The translations under genes were made by a program, and so were the position numbers. From Buddleja alternifolia (lineage: Eukaryota > Streptophyta > Magnoliopsida > Lamiales > Scrophulariaceae): a DNA stretch of 64,000 nucleotides. The DNA lies in contig CM033401.1 in the NCBI GenBank assembly GCA_019426215.1, forward strand, positions 12,033,134 to 12,097,133. Reading direction: 5' to 3'. Positions 11,004-23,428 of the stretch are shown here, one piece after another (within the stretch, counting starts at the first letter, position 1; each line of letters begins with the position of its first letter). The notes beneath the pieces were generated by a model. The model ran no database searches. It was not told the origin of the DNA and was given only the letters and a program-made list of their open reading frames with translations.

Positions 11004-12732
11004 CAACATCTTGGGATTCATCAAGTCCATTAGGTAGTCCCCACATTGTTTTCTGCAGCAACAATGACAGACAAATAATATCATAATATGAAATACTAAG
11101 AACTCAATGTAATAGTTTGTGGCACTCACCGTTACTTATCTAGCCTCTCCTTCTTTTTCCTCTATGAAGCATAAGCCAAATGTTTCTGCCCAAGTAGGTT
11201 CGCGCCCTATCTTTTTCTCCTAATTTGAAGAATTTCAAAAAGGTTTAATTGTCAATGATGTGAATCTTTGACCCAAGAAATGTCATAATCTCAATCAAAA
11301 AATCACATCCCAAAAATATCATATTTTAATAAGGTTCAAGTCATTACCCATATTTACTAAAAAGATGCAAAAACGATCACCAAAGAAAACTAGTAGAGGC
11401 ACATTGTACTTTATTAATTTTTGAACAAATTATCACATCCTAACCTCATCTTCACGTATTTGAGAAAAAGATCTTCTTCCTGTGATGTGATTCAATTTTT
11501 TTTCTCTTTCTAGCTTCCTTCCCTCGCATGCTTACTTTCTAAACAAAAAAATTAAAACAATATTTAGACAATATGATTGTAAATAAATAATGAAAATATC
11601 AAACATCATTCTACCTTTCCTTCTTCTGATAACCAGAAAGTGAGAGGTCATTTCCATTGCTCTTCAATCACCCTTTCATTAGTATTTTCACTAAATATTC
11701 AAATGGCATGTTGGGTTTAAAGTACTTATCCTTCAAGCGTTGCTTCCAATGTCTCCATTTTTCACCTATGGATTGCAAAATCCACTCATCCATTCCATGA
11801 ATCTCGATAAACTTTGACTGCAGTAAAACCATATGCACTTAAGTATATGCTTTTAATATTAAAAAGCTACACTCAAACAAAACACTTATTCCAAATAATA
11901 GATAAAGTACCTGAACAATTCCTAACAACTCTTTTTTGTTGGATTTTGGCATTTTAAGCCAATCGAGAATGTCAATTGGACAATACATACCTATCTTGGC
12001 CAAATTACCTAAAAAGGTAGTAAACTGAGAGTTATTATCACCTATAGACTGACCACGCTTGATTAATTTAATTGACAACTTGACAGCAGGAGGTAAGCCC
12101 CAAACTGTAGGGCAAAATGTACATCCTCTTGTCTTATTTTTGTTTGTGTGCTCATCTGTCGAGAACGTATAACAAGGTTATCATTAGGTGAAAGACGTCG
12201 CGCATATAGAAGAAATTCATATAAATTCACAATAGTAACTCAATCCTAAAAATATAAGAAAGTATTAACATTAGAAGCTTACGTAAGCTTCCATCAGATC
12301 GAGGACTTTCCTGATGATGCACCAACACTACCTCTTGCTTGTTAACATCAGGCAATCCATATGTACGTCTAAAATTTCGTGTTCTAGCCATCCCTAGGAA
12401 AAACAGAAAAACAATTCATAGGAGATAGGTTAATCTTAATTTCGGAAAAACTAACTCACTGTTGAATAATAAATTAAATGACATAATTAAGAATAATAAT
12501 TATTAAATAATTGAGAAACTGCTCCAAACTAAAATAAATAAAAACAAGGGTTACTCTAAAATCAAGACAGTATCAAATAATACATTGTTAAAAAATTCTA
12601 ACTAATAATGCTAAAGCAAAAAACATTTAACAAAAACAAAAAAGGAAAATTTTCAAAGCATGATAAAAGTCAATTTGTATTCAGTCTAGCTCTTCTCCTT
12701 TGTGAGATCTGTGATTCTTTCCATTTTCGTAT

Positions 12733-15700
12733 CTACTCCAAAATCTTCACCATTGGCATGTCGACCTTGGTTCCAACAACATCATCCGTTACCAAAACAA
12801 CTTCTTCATTTTCTCGAGATGAATGAATTGTGCCCCATTGTTCCATGTCAAGCTCACTCCTTTCTTCCATATCATAACGGTCTCTGGCCACTATTTTGAG
12901 TACAACTCGCCAAGTATTCTCTACTGGATCTTCGACATAGAATACTTGTTTTGCTTGAGATGCAAGTATAAAAGGCTCGTTATGTCGCTTAACATTTGTG
13001 AAGTTTGTTAGAGTGAATCCATCATCATCTTGCTTCAATCTTTTGCCTTTTGAAACCCAACCACAATCAAACAACACAACTTTTTTTTCTCCCAAGTAAT
13101 CCAACTCAATCATGCCCCTCACAGCTCCATAATAACTCAACTTAGACACTATAGGAAGATTATCTCTCCTGTTTGCAAAACTAGATGTGATGCCAGATAC
13201 CATGATTCCACTATTTTGAGTTTTTTTATTTTTCTCGCGATCTTGTGTATGAAACCTAAAACCATTAACTCTATGTCCACTAAATTTTTTTCCAACCATG
13301 ATTTATCAAGTAATTGAGCATATCTAATATTCATAATAATCTCACTCAAAACTTACATGATCTTTAAACCAAGATGCAAACGTTTCAGCATGGATACGAT
13401 GGATCTCATGTCTGATGCACAAGGATTTCAGCTATTAACCATAGTCTTGTGCTCCCTATAAATGTCAAATAATATGAATAAATATGATTGGTTAAGACAT
13501 ATCATAAACCATTTATTTCGAGAACTTACATGACATATTGCTCAATGTCTTTGCAATTAAACAACACATATCGATGTGCCTGTGATAAAGTTTTATCATC
13601 CAATCTTACAGTATTTATCTTTCCAATTGGTTGTCCAGACACAGAGAAAACATCAATTCTTTCTTTAGGACTTTCACTAACAGTGTCATTTCTTCGAATT
13701 TGATTAAATCTTGTTTTGACTTCATCAGACAAGTATAAGAAACAAAATGTAAGGCATCCATCTACTAAATATCCTTCTGCAATTGAACCCTCAGGATAAT
13801 TTCTATTTCATACTTACGATTTTAGAGTTGACAAGTACCTAAAAAATAAAAATTTAGTTTTTATTAAAACAAATTTCCATGTGCTTAAGCTTAAAGGACT
13901 AATTGTAATCACATTGAACTTACACATACCTTTCAATTGGATACACCCAACGATAGTGAGCGGGACCTCCAATCCTAGCCTTAGTGGCCAAATGAATAGA
14001 TAAGTGCACTATTATGTCAAAAAAGATGGAGGAAAAATCCTCTCCAGTTGACATAATATCTCTGGAATATCCTTTTCCATTCTAAGAAAATGTGAAGGTA
14101 GGAGAACTTTAGAACACAAGTCTCGAAAGTATCCACATAATCGAATCAAAGGAGATCGCACTGACTTCGGCAAGACTTTCCCAAAGCTAGTGGAAGTAGT
14201 TGTTGCATTAAGATGTGATTATCATGACTTTTCAACCTGTAAATTTTTAGTGGTTTCAGCTTCACACATCTTGATATGTTTGATGAGTAACCATCTGGAA
14301 CCTTTACTCTCTTTAAAATTTGAAGAATATTTCTTTCTCTTTCTTATTCATTGTAAATGAGGCAGCAGGTAGGAAAGTTTTATTAGACTCGCCTTCCCTT
14401 GGGTGAAGGCTTGGCTTAATTTTCATATCTTGTATATCCATGTGTGCACAAAGATGATCCTTTGATTTACCTTGTAGACCTAACAAGGTGCCTAGAAGAC
14501 TATCACATTCATTTTTCTCGATATGCATGACATCAAGGTTATGACGAATCAAGTTGTCTTTCCAACAAGGAAGCTGAAAAAATATACTTTGTTTTTTCCA
14601 TCCATCCTGTAACTCTGGATTATTAGTCACTAATTTTCCAAATTTAATGGGAGCATAATCCTTCAACTCATCAATTATCATGGAACCTGTTAATGGAGGA
14701 AGAGCCCTTCTTACTTCTTTTGTGCCATCACATGTGTTAGAATCCTTTCGATAAGAATGGTTATTGGGTAGAAAACAACGATGACCCATATAACATTCTT
14801 TTTTGGAAAAGTGCAATCGCATAGATGACACAAGTTTATGGCACAAAGGACAAGCATAATATCCTTTAGTAGTATGGCTAGACAAGTCTGCATTTGCAGG
14901 AAGGTCACTAATTGTCCACAACAATGCAACTCGCATTTGAAAGTTTTGTTTGCTCGCTACATCATATGTTTTGACTCCAACGTCCCACATTTCCTTTAAT
15001 TCTACTATCGGAGGTTGCAAATACACATCCACGTCATTTTCTGGTTGACTTGGACCAGGAATAAGCAACAATAACATAAAATATGATTTTTTTCATGAAC
15101 ATCCAAGGTTGCAAGTTATATGGCATTAGAACTACTGGCCAGGTACTATGTTGCACATTCATAGTTCTGAATGGATTAAATTCATCTGAAGCTAAACTTA
15201 GCCTTACATTACGAGGATCATCTGCAAATTCAGCATTGTGGTAATCAAACGTATGTCAAGCTGGAGAATCAGCTGGATGTCTCATGTTACCATCCTTAGA
15301 ACGACCATCTGAATGCCATCTCATTAAGGATGCTGTCTTTGATGACATAAATAACCGTTGCAATATTAGCTTCAAAGGAAAATTTCACAAAGATTTGACA
15401 GCAACATTTTTCCTCTCAGTTTTACTTATCCATCTAGGTCGATGACATGTTTTACACTCAGCTCTCCAATCATCTGCCCCTCAATATAACATGCAGTCAT
15501 TTTGACAAGCGTCATATTTCTCATAATTCATTCCTAATTCCTTTAAAATCTTCTTTGCATCATACTAAGATTTTGGTAATTGAACCCCTTCCGGAAAAGC
15601 CTCGTTCAACAAATCAATCATCATGTTAAATGACTTGTTAGTCCAATTACCAAGACACTTGATAGGAAGCATTCGTATAAGAAAAGAAAGCTTTGAGATT

Positions 15701-16140
15701 TTTTTACAACTTGGATATAACTCTTTCTGAGAATCATCTATTTGAAAAACCTCTTAGTCTCAGTATTATGCCCTTCTTTAATAACTTCTTCTGGATCACC
15801 CATAGGATAATCATCATTTTGCCTCCCAAATACATCATGTAACAAACCTTGCATGTCACCTGATGCATTAATTGTACGACGAGGTTTTGTTGAAGGTGTA
15901 TTTACAAATTCATGTTCACCATGTGCCAACCACTGAGTGTAACCTTTTATGAAACCATCACAAATTAGATGTTCTTTGACAACCTCTTTTGTTCTACATA
16001 TCCCATTCTTACATTTTATGCAAGGACACAATATCAAATCCCTTGATACTTGAATTTCTAAATGTAAAATCAAGAAATTTCTGCAATCCGACTCCATACG
16101 TGATACTTGTCCTTGGCAAGTTCATCCAGCTTTTATCCAT
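12733..16140 (-). pseudogene. TNP2-type CACTA transposase, broken by stops and frameshifts
   Basis: Starts at an ATG (16140) with MDKSWM, the usual start of the transposase-associated domain. A frameshift follows, then CPCIKCKNG...CDGFIKGYTQW (16020-15900). The Transposase_21 core is read from about 15740 to 13900: SFLIRMLPIKCLGNW, WRAECKTCHRPRW, RLFMSSKTASLMRWH, DGYSSNISRCV, GPAHYRWVYPIER. In the reading frame, stops occur at 15565-15567, 15481-15483, 15385-15387 and 15256-15258, and the frame shifts again near 15090. A region at 13732-13526 (LSQAHRYVLFN) matches the conserved domain that follows the core. A DUF4216-type domain (13299-12733, YYGAVRGMIELDY, VLFDCGWV, QAKQVFYVEDP) is intact at the C-terminal end. 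It catalyses excision and insertion in intact relatives; this copy cannot make a full protein. Confidence 0.85.
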
Positions 16141-16514
16141 TTTCGTACGCAACACAGACAATTATGTACGCAACTAATAGCAAAATCTCACACTTATAAA
16201 GAAATTAGCATATCCAGTCCCACTTTGCTAAACTGGTTCATTAATAAAAAGATAAAACAATATTAGCTATAATTTCATAATTTTATAATCAAGTATGTTA
16301 TAGATTGCATAAATCAATTTAATTCAATATCCTAAATAGATTTCAAAATACCTAATCAAGTATATTCTTATATATTACTTTTGTTTTAAATTTAAGTAAT
16401 AATATATCAATTTAAAGAATATAGTATAACTTTATTTATATCCTTGTACTTTGATCCTACCGCGTTTTATATCATTGTACTCTTAATTGCATCACATTAC
16501 TCCTTTACACATAT

Positions 16515-16660
16515 TAGAGGTGTCAAATGGGTGTGTTGGGCTTATGGGTTTGGGTCTGGTCCAAGTGGGTCGATTTCAGAATGGACCGGGTCCGCGATGG
16601 GTCTAGATGTGTGGCTTTAATATGGGTTGGGTTTGGGTTGGGTTGGGTTGGTTTCCAATT
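16515..16660 (+). repeat. G-rich degenerate gggtt repeat beginning with a hAT-like terminus
   Basis: tagaggtgtcaaatgggt (16515-16532) resembles the TAGGGGTGTCAA-type ends of plant hAT elements. It is followed by many gggttgg/gggtttgg repeats to about 16655. No matching opposite terminus was found downstream. The G-runs on the plus strand could fold as quadruplexes. Confidence 0.4.
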
Positions 16661-16869
16661 GGTTCTTATACAAGGAAACAAGGACCCAAGATGGATGGAA
16701 CCAATGTGTGTGCAATGAAAACCAAAACAAGACGAATAATCATCACTGTTCATTCAGTTTTTTGAAACTTTAAACCTCCACTTGATTTTATTAATCATTT
16801 AAATCAAATTTTTATTCTTGTTAAACTTTTTCATTTGAATTTATATTAATATGAAAAGTCAGTAACTAT

Positions 16870-18163
16870 ATGACACAGTTCATAGTATAGTATATATATG
16901 CACACATATACTGTGTACTAGTGACCCTGGATGGATCCCTTGACTATTGTCACTTGTTCCGATGTACTACCAGACTATACAGAAGATACACGTCGTATGA
17001 CTCTCTTAGAGTGCACCTGCATATCAAAGTATAGTGGGTAGTACCCTTTTCAATGACATCTCAGGTCTAAGGATTATCTCACACTATGAGATCCAAGGAC
17101 TCCAAATTCGACAACACCGACGAGAAATCCTTACGGGGCCGTTCAATTCCATACTCACCCAAAGTATAAATCTTCATACATTTATTGCCATACTAGTCAT
17201 CGACAATGGAACACCTAGACCTGTTGGGAGAGTTACATGCATGAACAAGTATTGGCGAGACCAGTGATATCTCACGTCTCACTGCCTCTATAACTTGGAA
17301 CATGTTTTAGGATTACGGTCTTTGAAAGCATTCCATAGGTATTCCGACCGCTCCCCTAACCATATGTAATCCATGGGATCTTTAACTATACTCCCCGAGT
17401 AGTCGACAATAAAGAAGCATTCCTACAGTTTTGATATAATATAAATGATAATACTGTCATAGTGTTTATGATCCAGTATTCAAGCCAACATATGGCTCGC
17501 CCGGCATACAACACTATCGCATTGTACATGTTAAAAAAAAAAGAGTCCATTAGGTGGGAGCCACTGGAGTCGAACGAATTGATGGGGCATGGAAATGCTT
17601 CGATTGATCTCTATTGAGTTTTTAAATATTTCAACTAGATCGGATTTCTCACTTGGGAGAAGTGAAAAGTTTTTTTTTTTTTAAGTTAAGTTTGAGTATT
17701 TTTCATCAGTCTCCAAGTGGGAGATTGTTGGAATAATGGATTCGAATCAAAAAGAGGACCGAAGCAAGGGGAAAGAAGGTTGAAAAGGGATGAAAAGGCG
17801 TTTCTAAGGTAACGCCGCGGTGTTCGGCAGTGCATGAATCCGGGCAGTTTTCGGATTTGGCAAATTTTGGACTCCCTTTTTGTTTCTTATTGTGCTTAGA
17901 CTTCTTCTCTCTCTATTACTATATTAGGATTATATTTTCTAGTTTGATAGGGTTTATTATTCTCTACTATTATAAATAGGAGAACTTATACTTGTAATCA
18001 TTGAATCATTTTGAAAAGTTGAATAAGATCTAGTTGGAGATTTGGTTTTTCCTCTTGATTGGGTTTCCACCAAGAAAAATTATGTCTCTTTTGCTTTAGT
18101 TTTACCTTGTGTTCTTTAATTTTTCCAAGTTAATTTCACCATTAAGTCATTGTGTTCCTAACA
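16870..18163 (+). mobile_element. 3' part of a non-coding Copia-type element with its LTR
   Basis: A polypurine tract aagtgggagat (about 17715-17725) is followed by an LTR from tgttggaataatgg (17726) to ...tcctaaca (18163), 438 bp, with a TATA box ctattataaatagga (about 17967-17981). Upstream sequence from about 16870 has no recognisable gag or pol and may be the internal region of a large non-autonomous derivative. The 5' LTR is not in the window, so a target duplication cannot be tested; the left border is an estimate. Confidence 0.6.
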
Positions 18164-18262
18164 GGTGACATCAATAGTGATGGAGGTGACTATGTCACCA
18201 AGCCATCATTGGCGGAGAAGAAGAAAAGAAAAGGATGGTTAGGATTTTGAGAGAGAGGAGGG
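18164..18262 (+). repeat. Short dispersed segment also present near 63585
   Basis: Directly after the Copia LTR, ggtgac...gtcaccaagccatcattggcg...agaag reads as a basic C-terminal tail ending in a stop (VTKPSLAEKKKRKGWLGF). A related segment near 63585-63690 reads FTKSSLAKKNRRQKKASV and stops at the equivalent place. Both are followed by gagagaga. Origin unknown: either a decayed gene end or part of a repeat family. Confidence 0.4.
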
Positions 18263-18625
18263 AGGGAGAGCTAACAAAGCAAACTTAATCGCCACAAATT
18301 GTTTCTTTAACAAAAGCTAATTGAGACATAATTCAATTTGATCATCGATCGCAAACCCACATATAGGAATAGCATTGCATTTCCATCTTGACCAAACATT
18401 TAAATCGAGCACTTTCAGCCTATAATACTCCACTCGAAATCACGAATTAAATATCTCAGTGAGGTTCGAACTCATACCGTACAAAGTAAAAAGAATAGGA
18501 ACTTAACCACTAAATTGTACGACATTGTTGTTGTCCTTTGGCGTCAACCAAAAAAAAAGGTTTATTGGGTTATAATTATGATTTCCATTCTTTCATTTAA
18601 TTCCTAGATGTATTGCAAGAAGATT

Positions 18626-21600
18626 GGGGTAGTTGCAATTTAACTCCCTATGAAATCTCGTAAGTGCACAAAAAATAGGCAATTTACTCCCTATGTAAAA
18701 ATTAATGAAGCAATTCAGCTCCCTACGCGAGCTACTCGCGCATTTAGAGAATGGTAATGATATTTTTGCCTTGATAAGATCATTTTGCCTCCATCTAATA
18801 ACCATTGGATCTAATTGGTAAAGATCAACGATTTTTTTTTCCCAATAAACAAACTTGCACTAAACTTAAAAGCGATCTTACAACCAAAGAGCACAAGGTA
18901 ATACTTTGCCTAAAAAAAACAGATAAAACAACCTTCCAAGCAAACTACTAACCACCCGAAATTAGACTATTGTTATTCTACCCCAGGAGTTAAGACCTAT
19001 AACCCGTGCAATGTTAACAGTGAACCGACTACACGACCCATGTAGCGAGTTATTGCCAATCATCTCTAACCAATTGGTTTGGAGAGTCAGGTGTTTAACA
19101 CCCCCTTGGGCTGTCATTTGGGTGTGGTAGGGTTCAGAATGACAAAGGTCATTACGCTCAGCTCGTGGGTATCAAAAAACATATAGTCTAACCGGTAATT
19201 TTAACAAAAATGAACCTACAGATAACAACTCTAAACAACAAAGCAGACGCCTAAAAAGGCAAAATTTCCGAACACACAAAGAAAATCAGTAATAGCCATC
19301 AAACCATAAACTCATCATTTCCATAAGTGTCAACCTGCACAAGAAGCAAACTAATTTAGTTAAAGTCATGCATACATGCAAGCAATTGCCATGAAACATT
19401 CCATCTGGCCTTGTCACAGATTTGTACCAGCCCTCAACACTCCGTCTCAATCTGTGTACAACCACAAACACAAATATTAAACGCATGTGAAAATTATAAG
19501 GAAGAAAATGAAAGAAAATAAAAGATATTACTTCCATGTAAATCTAAAATTAAGTAAGGATATATCCATCCTAGCCTCAACTTTCACAACAGCCGGGATA
19601 GCATAATCCATCATCACCAATGAGCATTTCTTTGCACAAAACTAAATCCATCTGAGCCTGAAACTAGGAAATTGGAGATCCATCTTAGCACAAGCCTGAA
19701 GATAACGAGGCGCCTCATTACCCCTCATAAGAGTAGAGAATTTGTCATCACAAGCCTTATTTCCCAAATAATCTACAACATTGTTCCCTTCCCGAAAGAT
19801 ATGTGTGAACCGTATATCCATTCTTTTGGAGAAGGTTTTGTAATGTCCAGCTTCCGGGAGTATGCCGAAGTATCAAATGGAGCACCACTTGCGCATCAAT
19901 CTCGACCCAAACTCGTCTATATCCTTCTTCATAGCACAATTCTATCCCCTTACACACCCTATAAAGCTCAGTGAAATTGTTTGTAGCCACTTCTAGGTAT
20001 TCGGCAAATGCTAGTAATATATCTCCTTTATGGTCTCATATAAGACCTCCCGAGCCCGCCTCTCCAGGGTTTCCACGAGGTGCACCATCCGTGTTTAGCT
20101 TAACCCAACCATGTGAAGGAGTCAACCATTGAACCCTAATTGATTTAATTTGCATTACTCTTCCCATTTTAAGGCACAATTGAACTGCCATTGTCTCATC
20201 ACCCCTTAAATTCTTCGAATGTATCAAGCCATGTCTATATAAGAGACGAATATAGTGTTCCACTCGCATCCGAATTCGAACATCCTTAAACCCAATATCC
20301 TCATGTTTAGCTTTATTTATTTCCATCCAAATAAACCAAGTAATTAGAATGGGCAGAAGCTTCCTAACATGATGATTCCCAACTTCAATACTCCAAGATT
20401 TCCACCACATTCCTATGTTAATTTCTGGAAGTTGAAAATTACACAAATTAGCAAAGTATAAGCCAATCTTCTTAGGACTTGCACCATTGGTAAATACGTG
20501 AGTAAGTGACTCATTCTCACTATTATGACAACATACACACTTTGATGCCAAATTTATTCCTTTCTTTTGCATATTATTATCAACAGGGATCCAATTGTGT
20601 AACACCCGCCAAGCTAAATGGACATGGATGGCCTTATCATCTTACTCCAAATCTCTCGCCACAAGTCCCTCACATTATTAGCATGTCTTACAAAGCTCCA
20701 TGCAGATTTGATAGTGAACATACCACAAAAGGATAAGCACCATATTTCCTTATTCGTCCAAGCTATATCAATCGGGATTAAGCCAATTCGATTCACAAAC
20801 TCCGGGCTCAATACTTGGTGTAACTTTTCCATGTCCCATTTCCCTTCACTCTAGTAATCCGAGACCTTTTCCATAGTATTATGTATTTATGTGGGTCAGA
20901 ACTAATCTTATACAACGGTCCCTCTCCAATCCAATTATCGAACCAAAACGAGATTGCGCCATTTACCAAATTCAGTCCTATCTGATCTTCAGTCTTGTCC
21001 CGAATTCTTCCCAGGCGCTTCCAAATCATTGAATCTGAACCTCTAATTGGCGCCACCACTGGATGCGGTTTCTCGCAATATCTTTCCTTCATAAATTTTG
21101 CCCAAATAGACGTACCCTCTCTAAGTTTCCACCATAATTTTAAACCAAAAGCATCCACCATATCACCAATATTTCTTGTCCCGAGACCTCCTTCTTCATA
21201 TAGATAACAAGTTCTATTCCATGATGCCCAACGAGTTTTCTTTGAGTTAATGGTAGTTCCCCAGAAGAACCTATTAAAAAGTCGTTCAATGCGTTGAATG
21301 GCATTTGTGGTAGGCTCAAGAATCTGTAAGATGTACATTGGCATTGAAAAAAGCACAATTTTAATAAGTGTGAGTCTACCTCCTTGTGTGAGGGTTGATT
21401 TTTCCCATCCTTCAATTCTAGCAACAATCTTGCTAATAATGTTCTCAAACACCGAACCTCTTCTCCATCCTTTATATAAAGGGGCTCCTAAATAAATAAA
21501 AGGAAGATGTTCTTGCTTGAGACCCATTATTGTCCTGACATTTTTAATACGGGACCTAGAAGCCGACTTCCCCATGATAAAAGTCGACTTATCCCGATTA

Positions 21601-22586
21601 ATGAGTTGCCCCGAAATATTTTCATAATATTAAATAAATTGAGATATCTTATTTAATCAAATTAATATCAACCATTCATTTTAATAGAGATCAAAGGCCC
21701 AGATTTATGCTCTTATATATATACGTATATATATATATTTAGTTTATATATATTTTTTATTTTTAATTTTCATAATTAATATATATTTTTATGGTTTTAA
21801 ATTTATAATAAAACTAATACATATAAACTTATTATATTTACATATGTACAAATCTTTATATTTGTATCTATATATGTGTACACACACACACACACCATAG
21901 GTGCAGACGGCAGTAGCAGAACCAGATGGCAAAGGCAGCTTGGGAGGTAGAGCAAACGATGGTGGCGTCGAACGTGGAAAGGGAACCAAGCGGCTGTGAT
22001 GGCGACAAGCCGATGGTAAAGGCAGCTCTGTAAAGTGAGTGTTTGAGCAGGGGCAATGGTTGATTCGGACGGATCTGGCGAACGCGACATTGGTGGTAGA
22101 GTAGGCGACGACGGTGATGAAGTGTGGCTAGGGAGCAGTGACGGCGATGAAGTGTAAGCAGAGGACGGCGCCGCACAGCGGTGAGAGCAGTAGTAACGGC
22201 GATGGTGGCTCTTAGCAACGGCGAGTTGGGTGTTGAGTTGATTGATAGAGGTGGGGCTAAGGTGAAATGGATGTTGTAGGTGATGATGAAGGTAAATTAG
22301 GGTTAGACTTTTAGGAAAATGATGAGTTGGGGAAGGAGATGAAAGGAAAAAGTAGAATTAAAAAATTCAATATGTGTAATAAAAAAAGAAAATAAAAATA
22401 TAGGGTAATTATGTTTAAAATGTAAGGGCATTTTAGTCTTTATAACAATGAATGTAGATTAAAAATGTTGAGGGAGGCGGTGTGCATCATTAATTTTTAC
22501 TTAGGGAGTAAATTGCCTACTTTTATTTCACGAGAGTTTTTGTGCAGGTACGGGATTTCACAGGGACTTAAATTGCAATTACCCCC
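18626..22586. mobile_element. Terminal-inverted-repeat element split by a LINE
   Basis: Left arm (18626-18735; ggggtagttgcaatttaact, ggcaatttactccctatgta) matches the reverse complement of the right arm (22465-22586; gcaattaccccc, agggagtaaattgcctac) over about 110 bp. Removing the LINE (18834-21666) leaves about 1.13 kb. A relative at about 28150-28960 shares arms, the sequence just inside (cattttg...ctaataa...ttgataaagat) and AT-rich interior. The interior here also holds a GC-rich block at about 21895-22230. No clean target duplication was found, so superfamily is uncertain (Mutator-like is plausible). Confidence 0.65.
18834..21666 (-). pseudogene. 5'-truncated L1-type LINE (reverse transcriptase end, zf-RVT, RNase H)
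   Basis: Minus-strand LINE with its poly(A) seen as a T-run at 18832-18840. The body begins mid reverse transcriptase (ISGQLINRDKS near 21620), then the post-RT region (PFIYLGAPLYKGWRR; IEGWEKSTLTQGGRLTLIK), a zf-RVT region (about 20830-20450, with SAWSFV and a C-x2-C type cluster) and an RNase H domain (about 20115-19700, WVKLNTDGAPRGNPGEAGSGG). Several stops and frameshifts break it. Candidate target duplication: atcaacgatt (18824-18833) and atcaaccatt (21667-21676), 9 of 10 matching. It sits inside the inverted-repeat element above. Confidence 0.8.
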
Positions 22587-22672
22587 AAAGAAAATCTATA
22601 CAAGTTCTTGTAGCTTTTTTTACCCTTGCTCGAGTCAAACCAAGTCATTTCATATACATCTACATATAAATT

Positions 22673-23428
22673 AATTTCAATTCTTCATAACACTTTCTAT
22701 TATACATGTAAATGTTTTACTTTTTTCCTTTTAAATGAAACAGTTATATAATATATGTCATTAATATCAAATTGTAATAAATTACAACCAACTAACAACT
22801 ATTACAATCAACTAACAATCTATGAAAATAGAGAAAAAACTCACGCTTTCGGTGAGAGTATAACCTAAGACCTCTAATATCTTAGGGCTTTAGTTTTGCC
22901 TAGATTATTTAAGCTTCATCGGCACACGTATAAATGTATGATAAGTGTACACACAAGTGGTTAGTAAAGAGAGAAAAACATGTGTTGTGCAGAAAGAGTT
23001 GAAATTGAAAATTATCTCACCATGTGATAATCATCAGTATATACACAATAAATTTCAATTCTTTATAACACTTTCTATAATACATGTAAAGATTTTTCCT
23101 TTTTTTCTTTTAAACGAAACAATTATATGATACATGTCATTAATATCAAATTGCAATCAATTACAACCAACTAACAACTGTTACAATCAACTAACAAGTA
23201 CTTGAAAATAGAGAAAATCTCACACGATTTAGATGAATGTAGAACCGAAGACCTTTAATACTTTGGGGCTTCAGCTTCGCCTAGATCTAAGCTTCATCAG
23301 TACACCTATAAATGTATGGTAAGTGTATACACAAGTGGCTAGTGAAGAGAGAAAAACAGGTGTTGCGAAGAAATTTTTTAAAAATTATCTCTTCACATAA
23401 TAATAATAATTTGTATATACACGTATCA
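22673..23428. repeat. Tandem duplication of about 378 bp, two copies
   Basis: Copies start with aatttcaattctt at 22673 and 23051. They share long blocks (cataacactttct, ttacaaccaactaacaact, cacaagtgg, gagagaaaaaca) with scattered substitutions and small indels throughout, so the duplication is old. No coding content was recognised. Confidence 0.85.

Larger units (their letters stand above)
5103..12391 (-). pseudogene. TNP1/Ptta-type (En/Spm) transposon protein, split by a Copia insertion
   Basis: Minus-strand exons with good splice signals run from an ATG at 12391. The next exon (about 12120 to 11910) encodes GQSIGDN-type and LDWLKMP-type sequence. An exon near 11820-11690 encodes DEWILQSIGEKWRHWKQRLK. 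Further segments follow near 11520-11450 (HITGRRSF) and 11210-11150 (REPTWAETFGLC). After the Copia insertion the frame resumes at 5969 with SRNDIFSKANGPEKAGRLC. A last exon (about 5430 to 5103) encodes VVAKG- and VGGQVLG-like motifs. This order matches the plant transposase family Ptta/En/Spm (TNP1-like, DNA-binding accessory protein of CACTA elements). The exon/intron structure looks well kept apart from the Copia insertion, so damage may be recent. Confidence 0.75.
4323..16140 (-). mobile_element. CACTA (En/Spm) DNA transposon, decayed, with a nested Copia
   Basis: It begins with the diagnostic terminus cactacaacaaaaattgg (4323-4340), followed over about 400 bp by many gtgtaac/gtgtgac-type subterminal motifs in both orientations. 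Two transposon genes read on the minus strand away from the missing end: a TNP2-type transposase (16140 to 12733) and a TNP1/Ptta-type protein (12391 to 5103). A young Copia element (5975-11003) is inserted, leaving about 6.8 kb of CACTA sequence. The opposite terminus (ttgtagtg type) was not found beyond 16140, so that end is deleted or replaced; the end given is the transposase ATG, not a true border. The 3-bp target duplication cannot be checked. Confidence 0.85.

Noticed and set aside
16523..16753. Pro/Asn/Thr-rich frame on the minus strand
   Set aside because: Simply translates the gggtt repeat; not a gene.
21803..22218. Overlapping Arg/His/Leu-rich frames on the minus strand in the GC-rich block
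   Set aside because: Several frames are open at once, as expected from GC-rich sequence; no domain is visible. Kept only as a possible captured fragment.
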